A stretch of DNA of 64,000 nucleotides from BP-464 sp045805505 (GTDB lineage: Bacteria > Actinomycetota > Thermoleophilia > Solirubrobacterales > Solirubrobacteraceae), in assembly GCA_045805505.1 (NCBI GenBank), contig JBJMLA010000100.1, forward strand, positions 1-64,000, written 5' to 3'. Of the stretch, positions 49,228 through 57,091 are shown piece after piece. Under the pieces are notes generated by a model. That model did not search any database. It was not told the origin of the DNA and saw only the letters and a list, made by a program, of their open reading frames with translations. Every line of letters begins with the position of its first letter. Positions within the stretch are counted from its first letter, which is position 1. A program made the translations under genes and the position numbers.

Positions 49228-49913
49228 TCGCGCAGGTCGTCATCCATCAGCGCCAGAGCACCTGCGAGAGCCGCAACGGGTTCTGCCCCGACTGGATCGC
49301 CGACCATCTCGGCGACTACGTCGACCCGCTCGTCCGGCACGTCGAGCTGACGATCGTCGCGGTCGCCGTCGGTTTCGCGCTGGCCTTCGCCCTCGGCCTG
49401 CTGGCCCACCGGCGCCGCTGGCTGATCGGGCCGATCACCGCGGCCACGGGCGTGCTGTTCACCATCCCGTCGCTGGCCCTGTTCGCCGTGCTCGTCACCT
49501 CGCCGCTGGGCTTCGGCTTCGTCAGCGGCGTGCTGCCGCTGATCCTCTACACGCTGCAGATCATCTTCCGCAACGTGGTCACCGGGCTGGCCGGCGTTCC
49601 CGAGGAGTCGCGAGACGCCGCCCGCGGAATGGGCATGACCGAGCGCCAGCTGCTCTGGCGCGTCGAGGTCCCCCTGGCCATGCCCGAGATCGTCGCCGGC
49701 CTGCGGATCGCCACCGTCACCACGGTCGCGCTGGCCACCCTGGCCTTCTACGCCGGCGCCGGCGGGCTGGGCGCGCAGATCAACACCGACGTCAACTTCA
49801 AGTCCAACGTGGCGGTGGCGGGAGGCCTGGCGATCCTGCTGGCGCTGGCGCTCGACATGGTCCTGCTGGGCGCCGAGCGCGCGCTGTCGCCGTGGCGGAG
49901 GGTCCGCGCGTGA
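49224..49913 (+). CDS. Osmolyte ABC transporter permease, OpuCB/ProW-like
   Basis: A 229-residue permease with five to six membrane helices. The EAA loop, which docks on the ATPase, is PEESRDAARGMGMTERQLLW. A short N-terminal extension has two Cys (CESRNGFC). GTG 49224 overlaps the ATPase stop by four bases. It pairs with the second permease encoded next. Confidence 0.92.
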   Translation: MIAQVVIHQRQSTCESRNGFCPDWIADHLGDYVDPLVRHVELTIVAVAVGFALAFALGLLAHRRRWLIGPITAATGVLFTIPSLALFAVLVTSPLGFGFVSGVLPLILYTLQIIFRNVVTGLAGVPEESRDAARGMGMTERQLLWRVEVPLAMPEIVAGLRIATVTTVALATLAFYAGAGGLGAQINTDVNFKSNVAVAGGLAILLALALDMVLLGAERALSPWRRVRA

Positions 49914-51610
49914 TGGTCGGCTTCCTCCCCGTCGGCGACGCGATCGACTTCATCTTCCACGAGCGCCAGTCGGTGGGCGGCGGTGCCGACATCGGCGGCT
50001 CGAACCTGTGGCCGCTGCTCGGCACGCACCTGCAGGTCGTCGGCCTGTCGCTGGTGATCGCCTGCGCGATCGCCATCCCGATCGCGCTGTGGCTCGGCCA
50101 TGTCGGCCGCGGGCAGGTCCTGGCCTCGACGGTGGCCAACGCGGGCCGCGCGATCCCGTCGTTCGCGCTGCTGGTCTTCACCAGCACCTACATCGGGCTG
50201 ACGACCGGCAACCTCGTCTTCGCGATGGTCGTGCTGGCCGTGCCGCCGATCTTCACCAACACCTACGTCGGGGTGCGCCAGGTCGACGCCGACGTCGTGG
50301 ACGCCGGGCGCGGCATGGGCATGACGCGCACGCAGATGATCCGCCGCGTCCAGCTTCCGCTCGCGCTGCCGCTGATCTTCGGCGGCATCCGCACCTCGGC
50401 CATCAACGTCGTCGCCACCGCGACGCTGGGGCCGTTCGTCGGCGTCAACACGCTCGGCGACCCCATCCTGAGCGCCAACGTCTACGGCGATTCCGGCCGG
50501 CTCGGGGGCGCGATCCTCGTCGCGGGCCTCGCGCTGGCCTCTGAAGCGATCTTCGCCGCCCTCCAGCGCGTAGTCACGCCTGCAGGGCTGAAAGCTGCAC
50601 AACCCCCAAGGAGGAAGTTCCCAGTGAGAGTTCGTCCCTACATCGCGGCGCTGCTGGCGTTCGCGGCCCTGTTCGTCCTCGCCGCCTGCGGCGACGACAA
50701 CGACAGCAAGAGCAGTGACACCACCACGTCGAGCACCAGCGACCGCGGCTACGCCGACACGGCCATCCAGCCGGTCGACGGCGCGGCCTCGACGCCCGAG
50801 ATGAAGGTGGGTTCCAAGAACTTCACCGAGCAGTTCATCCTCGGCGAGATCTACGCCCAGTCCCTGCAGGCCGCGGGGTACAAGGTCTCCAAGCAGCTCG
50901 ACCTCGGATCCGAGCAGATCGCCTACAAGGCGCTCAAGAGCGGCAAGATCGACGCCTACCCCGAGTACACGGGCACGATGCTGACGTCCTTCTACAAGGT
51001 CGACATCGCCGACGTCCCGAAGGATCCGCAGGAGGCCTACGAGCAGGCCAAGAGCGACGCCGCGGAGGATGACGTCACGGCGCTGCCGCAGACGCCGTTC
51101 ACCGACTCCAACGGCTTTGCCATGACGCAGGCCAAGGCCGACGAGCTCGGTGTCGAGAACCTCTCGGACCTCTCCGACAAGGCGTCCGAGCTGACGCTCG
51201 CCGGCCCGCCGGAGTGCCGCCAGCGCGAGGACTGCAAGCTGGGCCTCGAGAAGGTCTACGGCCTGAAGTTCAAGAAGTTCACGCCGATCGACCTGGCCAA
51301 GCGCCATGAGGTCCTCACCGGCGGCCAGGCCGACGTCTCGCTGGTCTTCACGACCGACGGGCAGATCCAGACCGAGAAGCTCAAGCTCCTGGGTGACGAC
51401 AAGTCGCTGTTCCCGCCCTACAACGTGAGCTTCCTGGTCAACTCTTCGACCCTCGACGCCCACCCGGGCATGGACAAGGTCATCGAGCAGGTCCAGGCGG
51501 GCCTGACCACCGAGGTCATGCAGGAGCTCAACTCCCGCGTCGACCTCGACAAGCAGAAGCCGGCCGACGTGGCCAGGGACTACCTCAAGGAGTCCGGCTT
51601 CATCTCCTAG
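49910..51610 (+). CDS. In-frame fusion: osmolyte ABC permease and substrate-binding protein
   Basis: One frame of 566 codons without a stop encodes a permease (~1-225, EAA loop VDAGRGMGMTRTQMIRRV) and then an OpuCC/ProX-type binding protein (KVGSKNFTEQFILGEIYAQS at the start of the mature domain). The joint keeps its own ribosome site (AAGGAGGAA, 50608-50616), GTG 50624 and lipoprotein signal (FAALFVLAAC). Translation could therefore give a fused protein, a free lipoprotein, or both. GTG 49910 overlaps the first permease by four bases. Fused permease-binding proteins are known in this transporter class (e.g. BilEB), but those lack an internal lipobox start. Confidence 0.88.
   Translation: MMVGFLPVGDAIDFIFHERQSVGGGADIGGSNLWPLLGTHLQVVGLSLVIACAIAIPIALWLGHVGRGQVLASTVANAGRAIPSFALLVFTSTYIGLTTGNLVFAMVVLAVPPIFTNTYVGVRQVDADVVDAGRGMGMTRTQMIRRVQLPLALPLIFGGIRTSAINVVATATLGPFVGVNTLGDPILSANVYGDSGRLGGAILVAGLALASEAIFAALQRVVTPAGLKAAQPPRRKFPVRVRPYIAALLAFAALFVLAACGDDNDSKSSDTTTSSTSDRGYADTAIQPVDGAASTPEMKVGSKNFTEQFILGEIYAQSLQAAGYKVSKQLDLGSEQIAYKALKSGKIDAYPEYTGTMLTSFYKVDIADVPKDPQEAYEQAKSDAAEDDVTALPQTPFTDSNGFAMTQAKADELGVENLSDLSDKASELTLAGPPECRQREDCKLGLEKVYGLKFKKFTPIDLAKRHEVLTGGQADVSLVFTTDGQIQTEKLKLLGDDKSLFPPYNVSFLVNSSTLDAHPGMDKVIEQVQAGLTTEVMQELNSRVDLDKQKPADVARDYLKESGFIS
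50608..50616 (+). promoter_or_regulatory. Internal ribosome binding site AAGGAGGAA
   Basis: AAGGAGGAA lies seven bases before GTG 50624 inside the permease/binding-protein frame. Its near-perfect match argues that the binding protein is also started independently. Confidence 0.75.
50624..51610 (+). CDS. Osmolyte-binding lipoprotein read from the internal start
   Basis: From GTG 50624 the product is a 328-residue lipoprotein: basic start VRVRPY, hydrophobic IAALLAFAALFVLAAC with the lipid-anchored Cys at ~20, an Asp/Ser/Thr linker, and an OpuAC-like two-lobed binding domain (TPEMKVGSKNFTEQFILGEI, YPEYTGTMLTSFY, RHEVLTGGQADVSLVF). Tyr and aromatic residues for quaternary-ammonium binding are plausible. 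This is the product expected if the two domains are made separately. Confidence 0.7.
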   Translation: MRVRPYIAALLAFAALFVLAACGDDNDSKSSDTTTSSTSDRGYADTAIQPVDGAASTPEMKVGSKNFTEQFILGEIYAQSLQAAGYKVSKQLDLGSEQIAYKALKSGKIDAYPEYTGTMLTSFYKVDIADVPKDPQEAYEQAKSDAAEDDVTALPQTPFTDSNGFAMTQAKADELGVENLSDLSDKASELTLAGPPECRQREDCKLGLEKVYGLKFKKFTPIDLAKRHEVLTGGQADVSLVFTTDGQIQTEKLKLLGDDKSLFPPYNVSFLVNSSTLDAHPGMDKVIEQVQAGLTTEVMQELNSRVDLDKQKPADVARDYLKESGFIS

Positions 51611-51623
51611 CCGTTACGCCGCG

Positions 51624-51650
51624 CCGCGCCCGGCGTTTTGCCGGGCGCGG
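51624..51650 (+). terminator. Hairpin terminator after the osmolyte operon
   Basis: CCGCGCCCGGC (51624-51634) pairs perfectly over 11 bases with GCCGGGCGCGG (51640-51650) around a GTTTT loop. It lies 14 bases after the operon stop. There is no following T-run, so efficiency is uncertain. Confidence 0.7.
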
Positions 51651-51668
51651 CCGGGGTAGGAGTCCGGG

Positions 51669-51971
51669 GTGGTCTCCACCCGGGACGAGCGGCTGGCGCG
51701 CAACGAGACGGAGTTCCGCACCGCCAACGAGGCGATGCCGACCCCGACCCGCACCCAGGCCAACTACTTCTGCGAGTGCAGCGATCGGGATTGCACCGCG
51801 TTCGTCGCCATCTCCGCGGACGAGTACCGCCGCGTGCGGCGCGATCCCATGCAGTTCGTCGTCGTCCCGGGGCACGAGCGCCTCGACATCGAGACCGTCG
51901 TCGAGTCCGACGAGCGCTTCCGCATCGTCCACAAGGACGAGGACGTGCGCCACATCGTCGATCCGGACTAG
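51669..51971 (+). CDS. Small conserved cysteine-motif protein
   Basis: A 100-residue protein with NYFCECSDRDCTAFVAISAD, a conserved CxCxxxxC pattern, then EYRRVRRDPMQFVVVPGHE and IETVVESDERFRIV. I recognise the pattern from a common actinobacterial family without a known function; metal binding by the three Cys and a nearby His is possible. GTG 51669 follows TAGGAG by six bases. It ends on CTAG shared with dut. Confidence 0.68.
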   Translation: MVSTRDERLARNETEFRTANEAMPTPTRTQANYFCECSDRDCTAFVAISADEYRRVRRDPMQFVVVPGHERLDIETVVESDERFRIVHKDEDVRHIVDPD

Positions 51972-52399
51972 CGGCCGGAGCTGCCGAAGCCGCCGTCGCC
52001 GCGCGCGGACTCGTTGAGCGACGAGACCTCCTCGACGGGCGGCGTCTCGACCCGCACGAGCACGAGCTGGGCGATCCGGTCGCCGACCGCCACGCTGAAC
52101 GGCTCGCTGCGGTCGGTGTTGATGAGGATCACGCGGATCTCGCCCCGGTAGCCCGAGTCGATCAGGCCCGGCGCGTTGACCACCGAGATGCCGTGCTTGG
52201 CCGCGGTCCCCGATCGCGGGAGCACGAGCGCCGCGTGGCCGTTGGAGACCTCGATGGCGATGCCCGTCCCGACGATGGCGCGCTCGCCGGGCGCCAGCTC
52301 GGCGGCCTCGGTGGCGTAGAGGTCATAACCCGCGTCGCCCTCGTGCGCGTGGGTCGGAAGCGTCGCGGCCTCGTGCAGGCGCTGGACGCGCAGCCTCAC
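51968..52399 (-). CDS. dut: dUTP diphosphatase
   Basis: A 143-residue trimeric dUTPase that hydrolyses dUTP to dUMP and keeps uracil out of DNA. All five motifs are present: DAGYDLYA, PRSGTAAKHGI, GLIDSGYRGEI, GDRIAQLVL and the C-terminal arm RGDGGFGSSG. GTG 52399 overlaps the hflX stop by four bases, so dut is translated after hflX. Confidence 0.96.
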   Translation of the reverse strand: MRLRVQRLHEAATLPTHAHEGDAGYDLYATEAAELAPGERAIVGTGIAIEVSNGHAALVLPRSGTAAKHGISVVNAPGLIDSGYRGEIRVILINTDRSEPFSVAVGDRIAQLVLVRVETPPVEEVSSLNESARGDGGFGSSGR

Positions 52400-53670
52400 G
52401 CGGGCTGGCCGTTGCTCGAGAAGCGCTCGAAGAACCGGACGCTGCTCGCGGGGACCAGCGCCTTGACGCGCACGCCCTCGGCGGTGTCCTCTCGCTCCAT
52501 CTCGCCGGCGACGTCGTGGAGCTCGGCGAGCAGCTTGCCCTCCTTGTAGGGCAGCAGCAGCTCCATCGGGCGCATCGTGGCCTTGAAGGACTCCTCGACA
52601 CGGTCGGCGAGCTCGTCGAGCCCCTCCCCCGTGACCGCCGAGACCATGACCGCGCCGCGGTGACGGTGGGCGATCTCGGAGCGCTGCTGCTCGTCGAGCG
52701 CATCGATCTTGTTGAGCACGAGCACGCGTGGACGGTCGCCGGCGCCGATGTTCTCGAGCACGTCGTCCACCGCGCGCATCATCCCCATGCGGTCCTCCTC
52801 CTCGGCCGAGGCGTCGACCACATGGAGGATCAGATCCGCCAGCCGCGTCTCCTCGAGCGTGGCGCCGAACGCCTCGACGAGCTGGTGGGGCAGCTTGCGG
52901 ATGAAGCCGACGGTGTCGGTGAGCAGGTACTGGCGGCCGTGGAAGCGGGCCAGGCGCGTGGTCGGGTCCAGGGTGTGGAAGAGCCGGTCGCGGACGCCGA
53001 CGTCGGCCCCGGTGAGCTTGTTGAGCAGCGTCGACTTACCGGCGTTGGTGTAGCCGGCCAGCGCCACCTGCGGCAGGTGCGCGCGCTCGCGCTCGGCGCG
53101 CATCGTCGCCCGCGAGCCCTGCACCTGCTTGAGCCGGCGCTTGAGCGCGGCGATGCGGTCGCGGGCCAGGCGGCGGTCGGTCTCGATCTGGGACTCGCCC
53201 GGACCGCGGGTTGCGAAGCCGCCGCTCGACACGCCGCCGAGGCGCTCGAGGTGCGTCCACAGGCCCCGCATGCGGGCGAGGTTGTACTCGAGCTGGGCGA
53301 GCTCGACCTGCAGCTTGCCCTCCGAGCTGTGGGCGTGCTCGGCGAAGATGTCGAGGATCGTCGCGGTGCGGTCGACGACCGGGATCTTCTCGAGCGCGCT
53401 CTCGAGGTTGCGCTCCTGGCGCGGCGTGAGCTCGTCGTCGCAGGCCACGACGTTCGCGTCGAGGCGCTTGACCATCTCCTTGAGCTCCTCGACCTTGCCC
53501 GTGCCGAGGTAGGTGTTCGGATGCGGCGCCTCGCGGTGCTGGATGAGCTCGCCCACGACGGCGACGCCGGCGGTCCGCAGCAGCTCCTTGAGCTCGTCGA
53601 GATCGTCGCCGTCGGGAAGGGCGGCGATGCAGATGGCTCGCTGTGCTGCTCTGGGTTCGTGCACCTGCAT
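52396..53670 (-). CDS. hflX: GTPase HflX
   Basis: A 424-residue ribosome-associated GTPase that splits stalled ribosomes. The N-terminal HflX domain (NTYLGTGKVEELKEMV, CDDELTPRQERNLE, GPGESQIETDRRL) is followed by the G domain: LAGYTNAGKSTLLNKLTG (G1), TLDPTTR (G2), TDTVGFI (G3), LNKID (G4). ATG 53670 is given, but TAGACT lies only two bases before it and eight bases before GTG 53664, so the shorter start is possible. dut follows with a 4-base overlap. Confidence 0.95.
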   Translation of the reverse strand: MQVHEPRAAQRAICIAALPDGDDLDELKELLRTAGVAVVGELIQHREAPHPNTYLGTGKVEELKEMVKRLDANVVACDDELTPRQERNLESALEKIPVVDRTATILDIFAEHAHSSEGKLQVELAQLEYNLARMRGLWTHLERLGGVSSGGFATRGPGESQIETDRRLARDRIAALKRRLKQVQGSRATMRAERERAHLPQVALAGYTNAGKSTLLNKLTGADVGVRDRLFHTLDPTTRLARFHGRQYLLTDTVGFIRKLPHQLVEAFGATLEETRLADLILHVVDASAEEEDRMGMMRAVDDVLENIGAGDRPRVLVLNKIDALDEQQRSEIAHRHRGAVMVSAVTGEGLDELADRVEESFKATMRPMELLLPYKEGKLLAELHDVAGEMEREDTAEGVRVKALVPASSVRFFERFSSNGQPA

Positions 53671-53675
53671 CGAGT

Positions 53676-54116
53676 CTATGCCGGAAGCACGCGGATCACC
53701 GAGTCCGCGACGCAGACCGGACGCGTGCCGTCGCGCAGCTCGACGGTGAAGCGCTGAACGACCTCGAGCCAGTCGCCGCGCTCGGCCACCGACACGATCT
53801 CCATCGTCGCGCGCACCTCGCTTCCGGCCGGCACCGGCGCGGGGAAGCGCACGCGGTCATAGCCCATGTTCACGCCCATCTTGGCGCCGCTCGTCACCGG
53901 CACGAGCTCGTCGCGGAAGCCGTCGACCATCGCCAGCGTGAGGTTGCCGTGGGCGATCGTGGTCCCGTAAGGGCTCTCGCGCGCCGCGCGCTCGACGTCG
54001 GTGTGGATCCACTGCCGGTCCCCCGACAGCGTGGCGAAGCTGTCGATGTCGTCCTGGCTGACCGTCCGCCAGGCCGACGGGCCGTAGATGGTGCCGGGCT
54101 CGACGGCGAGGGCCAT
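53676..54116 (-). CDS. MaoC-like (R)-hydratase-type protein
   Basis: A 146-residue hotdog protein of the MaoC dehydratase family. The hydratase motif is LSGDRQWIHTDVERAA (Asp and His) followed by TTIAHGNLTLAMVDGF. Such enzymes hydrate enoyl-CoA. Length suits a single-domain member. TAGCGT lies six bases before ATG 54116. It is just upstream of hflX on the same strand (five bases). Confidence 0.87.
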   Translation of the reverse strand: MALAVEPGTIYGPSAWRTVSQDDIDSFATLSGDRQWIHTDVERAARESPYGTTIAHGNLTLAMVDGFRDELVPVTSGAKMGVNMGYDRVRFPAPVPAGSEVRATMEIVSVAERGDWLEVVQRFTVELRDGTRPVCVADSVIRVLPA

Positions 54117-54122
54117 GCGCTG

Positions 54123-54128
54123 ACGCTA
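54123..54128 (-). promoter_or_regulatory. Candidate -10 hexamer TAGCGT for the maoC-like gene
   Basis: TAGCGT on the minus strand ends six bases before ATG 54116. It overlaps the last codons of modC (stop at 54126). Confidence 0.45.
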
Positions 54129-55184
54129 CCGGGCGACCACGCGAAGGGCCGAGGCCTTGACCACGGCCACCACTGGTGTGCCGGGCGCGAGCCCCATCGC
54201 CCGGGCCGCGTCGGGAGTGATCTCGGCGACCAGGGGCTGGCCGGCGTCGAGCCCGACACGCACCCGGCTGCCGAGCGTCGTGACGGTCGTGACGGTGGCC
54301 GCCAGCCGGTTGCGGGCCGAGCCGGCACCGAGCGTGTCCGGGGGATCGATCGCGACGTCCCAGGGATGCAGCGTGACGGCAACCGGTCCGCGCGCCGGGG
54401 TCGTCGTCGCCAGCTCTCCTCCCCCCTGGAGCCGGACCATCGTGTCCTCCGCCTCCCCCGTCAGCACGACGGCGCCGGTGAAGTCCGCGACGAACGCCGA
54501 CGCCGGCGCCGCGGCCAGCTCGTCAGCCGTGCCCCGCTGCACGATGCGGCCACCGTCGATGACTGCGATGGCGCCCGCGAGCTGCGCGGCCTCGGTGAAG
54601 TCGTGCGTGACGAGAATGGTCGGCGCCGCGGTCTGGCGGATGGTCGCCGCCAGATGCGCGGACGCGGTTGCGCGCGTCCGGGCGTCGAGCGACGAGAGCG
54701 GCTCGTCGAGGAGCAGCACGGCGGGGTCGCGCGCCAGCGCCCGGGCAAGCGCCACGCGCTGGCGCTCGCCGCCCGAGAGCTCGCGAGGCTTGGCCTCGGC
54801 GCGCTGCTCGAGTCCGAGCCGGGCCAGCAGCATGAGCGCCGCGGTGCGCCGTTGCGAGCGTGGGCAGTCGTGAAGCGCGTAGGCGACGTTGCGCCAGGCG
54901 CTCAGATGGCCGAACAGCGCGTGGTCCTGAAAGACCATGCCGACACGCCGGCGCTCCGCCGGGACGTCGATCCCGCGGCAGGTGTCGAGCCACACCGCTT
55001 CTCCCGCATGGATGCTTCCGGCCGTGGGGCGCAGCAGGCCGGCGAGCACACGCAGCGCCGTCGTCTTGCCGGCACCCGACGGGCCGGCAAGCGCGAGGCA
55101 CTCCCCCGGCCCGACGGTGAAGGACACCTCGAGGCCGATCGGTCCTGCGCCCGAGAACTCAGCGCGCAGCACGGCGCTCTCCAC
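54126..55184 (-). CDS. modC: Molybdate ABC transporter ATP-binding protein
   Basis: A 352-residue ABC ATPase. Walker A is AGPSGAGKTTALRVLAGL, signature LSGGERQRVALARALA, Walker B AVLLLDEPLSSLD, switch LVTHDFTEA. The C-terminal ~120 residues contain a TOBE/Mop oxyanion-binding domain (NRLAATVTTVTTLGSRVRV, GTPVVAVVKASALRVV). It is last in the order regulator-modA-modB-modC and overlaps modB by 26 bases. Confidence 0.92.
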   Translation of the reverse strand: MESAVLRAEFSGAGPIGLEVSFTVGPGECLALAGPSGAGKTTALRVLAGLLRPTAGSIHAGEAVWLDTCRGIDVPAERRRVGMVFQDHALFGHLSAWRNVAYALHDCPRSQRRTAALMLLARLGLEQRAEAKPRELSGGERQRVALARALARDPAVLLLDEPLSSLDARTRATASAHLAATIRQTAAPTILVTHDFTEAAQLAGAIAVIDGGRIVQRGTADELAAAPASAFVADFTGAVVLTGEAEDTMVRLQGGGELATTTPARGPVAVTLHPWDVAIDPPDTLGAGSARNRLAATVTTVTTLGSRVRVGLDAGQPLVAEITPDAARAMGLAPGTPVVAVVKASALRVVAR

Positions 55185-55947
55185 CGATCCTGACGACGAC
55201 GAGCAACGCGGCCGCCAGTGCCACGAGGACCGTCGACAGCGCGAGGGCGCCGTCGAGATCGGTGCCGAAGCGGTCGTAGATGGCCAGCGAGGCCGTCCGC
55301 GTCTCGCCCGCCAGCGATCCGGCGAACATCAGCGTGGCGCCGAACTCGCCGAGCGCCCGCGCCAGCGCGAGGGCGGCCCCCGTGAGCAGCCCGCCCGACG
55401 CCGCTGGTACGGCGACGCGCAGGAACGTCCGGGCCGGGCCGGCACCGAGCGTCCTCGAGGCCTCGAGGATCGACGGATCGACGGCCGCGAACGCGGCCTG
55501 CGCCTGGCGGACGTGAAACGGCGCGGCGACGAAGACCAGCGCGACGATCACCGCGGCGGTGTGCAGCGGCAGGACGATCCCGGCGTCGCCGAGCGTCGCC
55601 CCGACCAGGCCCTGAGGCCCGAACGCGACCAGCAGCGCGAGTCCGGCCACCGCAGGCGGCAGCACGAGCGGAAGCTCCACGAGGGTGATGACGACCGCCC
55701 GTCCGGGAAAGCGGCGCGTGGCGAGCATCCAGGCCGCGGGCGTGCCGAGCAGGACGATCACGGCGAGCGCCACGGCAGCGGTCTCCATGGACAGCCACAG
55801 CGCCTGCCGCGCCGAGGCGTCGTCCAGCGCGCTGAGCAGATGCGCCGGCGACGAGTGGGTGACGAGCGCCGCCACCGGCAGCGCGAGGAAGGCGACCATC
55901 AGGGCCGTCGCGCCGGCGGCCGCCGCCGGGAAGAGGCGTGCGCTCAT
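55159..55947 (-). CDS. modB: Molybdate ABC transporter permease
   Basis: A 262-residue permease with about six membrane helices. The EAA loop DPSILEASRTLGAGPARTFL is present, and LPLVLPPAVAGLALLVAFG is typical of ModB/CysT-type permeases. ATG 55947 overlaps the modA stop by four bases. Confidence 0.92.
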   Translation of the reverse strand: MSARLFPAAAAGATALMVAFLALPVAALVTHSSPAHLLSALDDASARQALWLSMETAAVALAVIVLLGTPAAWMLATRRFPGRAVVITLVELPLVLPPAVAGLALLVAFGPQGLVGATLGDAGIVLPLHTAAVIVALVFVAAPFHVRQAQAAFAAVDPSILEASRTLGAGPARTFLRVAVPAASGGLLTGAALALARALGEFGATLMFAGSLAGETRTASLAIYDRFGTDLDGALALSTVLVALAAALLVVVRIGGERRAAR

Positions 55948-56654
55948 CCTACGGGCGGCGCCCCGAAGCCCGCCTTGCGCAGGGCGCTCGCGCAGGCGCC
56001 GTGCAGGACGCTGTCGACGAACGCCTTCGCGGCCTCGCTGTCACGGACGATCGAGATCCCGTAGACGACGGTCGGCTGCAGTCCGTCGGGTAGCGCGACC
56101 GCCCTGAGCTCGTCGGTCGCCATGACGTCTGACGCGTAGACGAACCCCGCGTCCGCGGCCCCGGTCACGAGCTTGCCGACGATGCTCTTGACGTCGGGCT
56201 CCTCGCTGCGGATTGCTCCCTCGATGGCGTGGCGCCGGGCCGCGGGCAGCCGTGCGAGCACCTGCCGCGTGTAGGCGCCGACCGGAACGGACGCCGACCC
56301 CACGACCAGCGCCGCGCTCGCCAGCTGGTCGATCGACGCGATGGAGCTGTCGCGCGGGACCGCCAGGACGAGGCGGTTGGTGGCGAAGGCCACCGGCGCC
56401 TGCACGTCGCCGTCCTCGGCGAGCTGCTGTGGGAGCGCCATGTTCGCCGCCGCGAAGACGTCGATCCCCACGCCCTGGCGGATCTGCGCCGCGAGATCGT
56501 CCGAACCGCCGAACTCGAGCTTCGCGCTCCCGCCGCACTCGGTGAGCGCACCGGTCAGCGACGACGCGGCGGCCACCGTGACCGCGCCGTGGTCGCCTTT
56601 GCCGCCCCCGCACCCGGCCAGCGCGACGAGCGCGACGAGCGCGACGCGCCTCAC
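55944..56654 (-). CDS. modA: Molybdate-binding lipoprotein
   Basis: A 236-residue periplasmic-type binding protein anchored as a lipoprotein (LVALVALAGC lipobox, Cys ~15). VTVAAASSLTGALTE carries the Ser residues that hold the oxyanion, and DVFAAANMALPQQLAEDG and NRLVLAVPRDS are the standard ModA segments. Molybdate or tungstate is the likely ligand. GTG 56654 overlaps the regulator gene by four bases. Confidence 0.9.
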   Translation of the reverse strand: MRRVALVALVALAGCGGGKGDHGAVTVAAASSLTGALTECGGSAKLEFGGSDDLAAQIRQGVGIDVFAAANMALPQQLAEDGDVQAPVAFATNRLVLAVPRDSSIASIDQLASAALVVGSASVPVGAYTRQVLARLPAARRHAIEGAIRSEEPDVKSIVGKLVTGAADAGFVYASDVMATDELRAVALPDGLQPTVVYGISIVRDSEAAKAFVDSVLHGACASALRKAGFGAPPVG

Positions 56655-57034
56655 GCCGACTCGACCATGACGCTCGTGGCCTTGACCGCGGCCACCGCGG
56701 GGGCGCCGACCACGAGGCCCAGCTCCTCGACTGCGTCGCGCGTGATCGCCGCGGTGATCCGGTGGGGCCCGGCCTCGATCTCGACGAGCGCCATGACACC
56801 GTCGACCTCCACGGATCGCACGACACCCGCGAAGCGGTTGCGCGCAGACAGCGTCGCCCCCGTCGTGTGGCGTGCGCTGCCGGGTCGCAGCCGCGTGACC
56901 TCGCGCGCCGGGACCCGGCGGCGGTTGCGGCTGTCGCGGGTGGTGCGCAGCCGGCCCGCGCGGTCCCAGCGGCGCAGCGTGTCGATGCTGACCCCGATCG
57001 CCTTTGCCGCCTCGCCCAACGACATGTCTTCCAT
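56651..57034 (-). CDS. HTH-TOBE molybdate-responsive regulator
   Basis: A 127-residue protein: an excisionase/MerR-type helix-turn-helix (MSLGEAAKAIGVSIDTLRRW, then DRAGRLRTTRDSRNRRRV) joined to one TOBE/Mop domain (~60-127, ARNRFAGVVRSVEVDGVMAL, GAPAVAAVKATSVMVES). It combines DNA binding with oxyanion sensing and differs from E. coli ModE in its HTH type and single Mop unit. As first gene of the operon it probably controls its own promoter; the inverted repeat at 57045-57068 is a candidate site. ATG 57034 follows TAGACT by seven bases. Confidence 0.87.
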   Translation of the reverse strand: MEDMSLGEAAKAIGVSIDTLRRWDRAGRLRTTRDSRNRRRVPAREVTRLRPGSARHTTGATLSARNRFAGVVRSVEVDGVMALVEIEAGPHRITAAITRDAVEELGLVVGAPAVAAVKATSVMVESA

Positions 57035-57041
57035 GCGCGGG

Positions 57042-57047
57042 AGTCTA
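57042..57047 (-). promoter_or_regulatory. Candidate -10 hexamer TAGACT for the mod operon
   Basis: TAGACT on the minus strand ends seven bases before ATG 57034. The inverted repeat at 57045-57068 overlaps it. Confidence 0.6.
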
Positions 57048-57068
57048 TGCCTAGGCGGTGCATAGGCA
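57045..57068. promoter_or_regulatory. Candidate operator: double inverted repeat between the mod operon and dapE
   Basis: CTATGC (57045-57050) pairs with GCATAG (57060-57065), and TGCCTA (57048-57053) with TAGGCA (57063-57068), both with nine-base spacers. The overlap with the mod -10 hexamer suggests repression when the regulator is bound. Confidence 0.5.
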
Positions 57069-57078
57069 CAGTGGCGGT

Positions 57079-57084
57079 TAGGCT
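57079..57084 (+). promoter_or_regulatory. Candidate -10 hexamer TAGGCT for dapE
   Basis: TAGGCT ends seven bases before GTG 57092 and supports that start over GTG 57071, which lies upstream of the hexamer. Confidence 0.55.
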
Positions 57085-57091
57085 CCCCGCT

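Noticed and set aside
57048..57056. GCCTAGGC palindrome as a restriction or chi-like site
   Set aside because: An eight-base palindrome is expected by chance, and it is part of the larger inverted repeats reported as a candidate operator.
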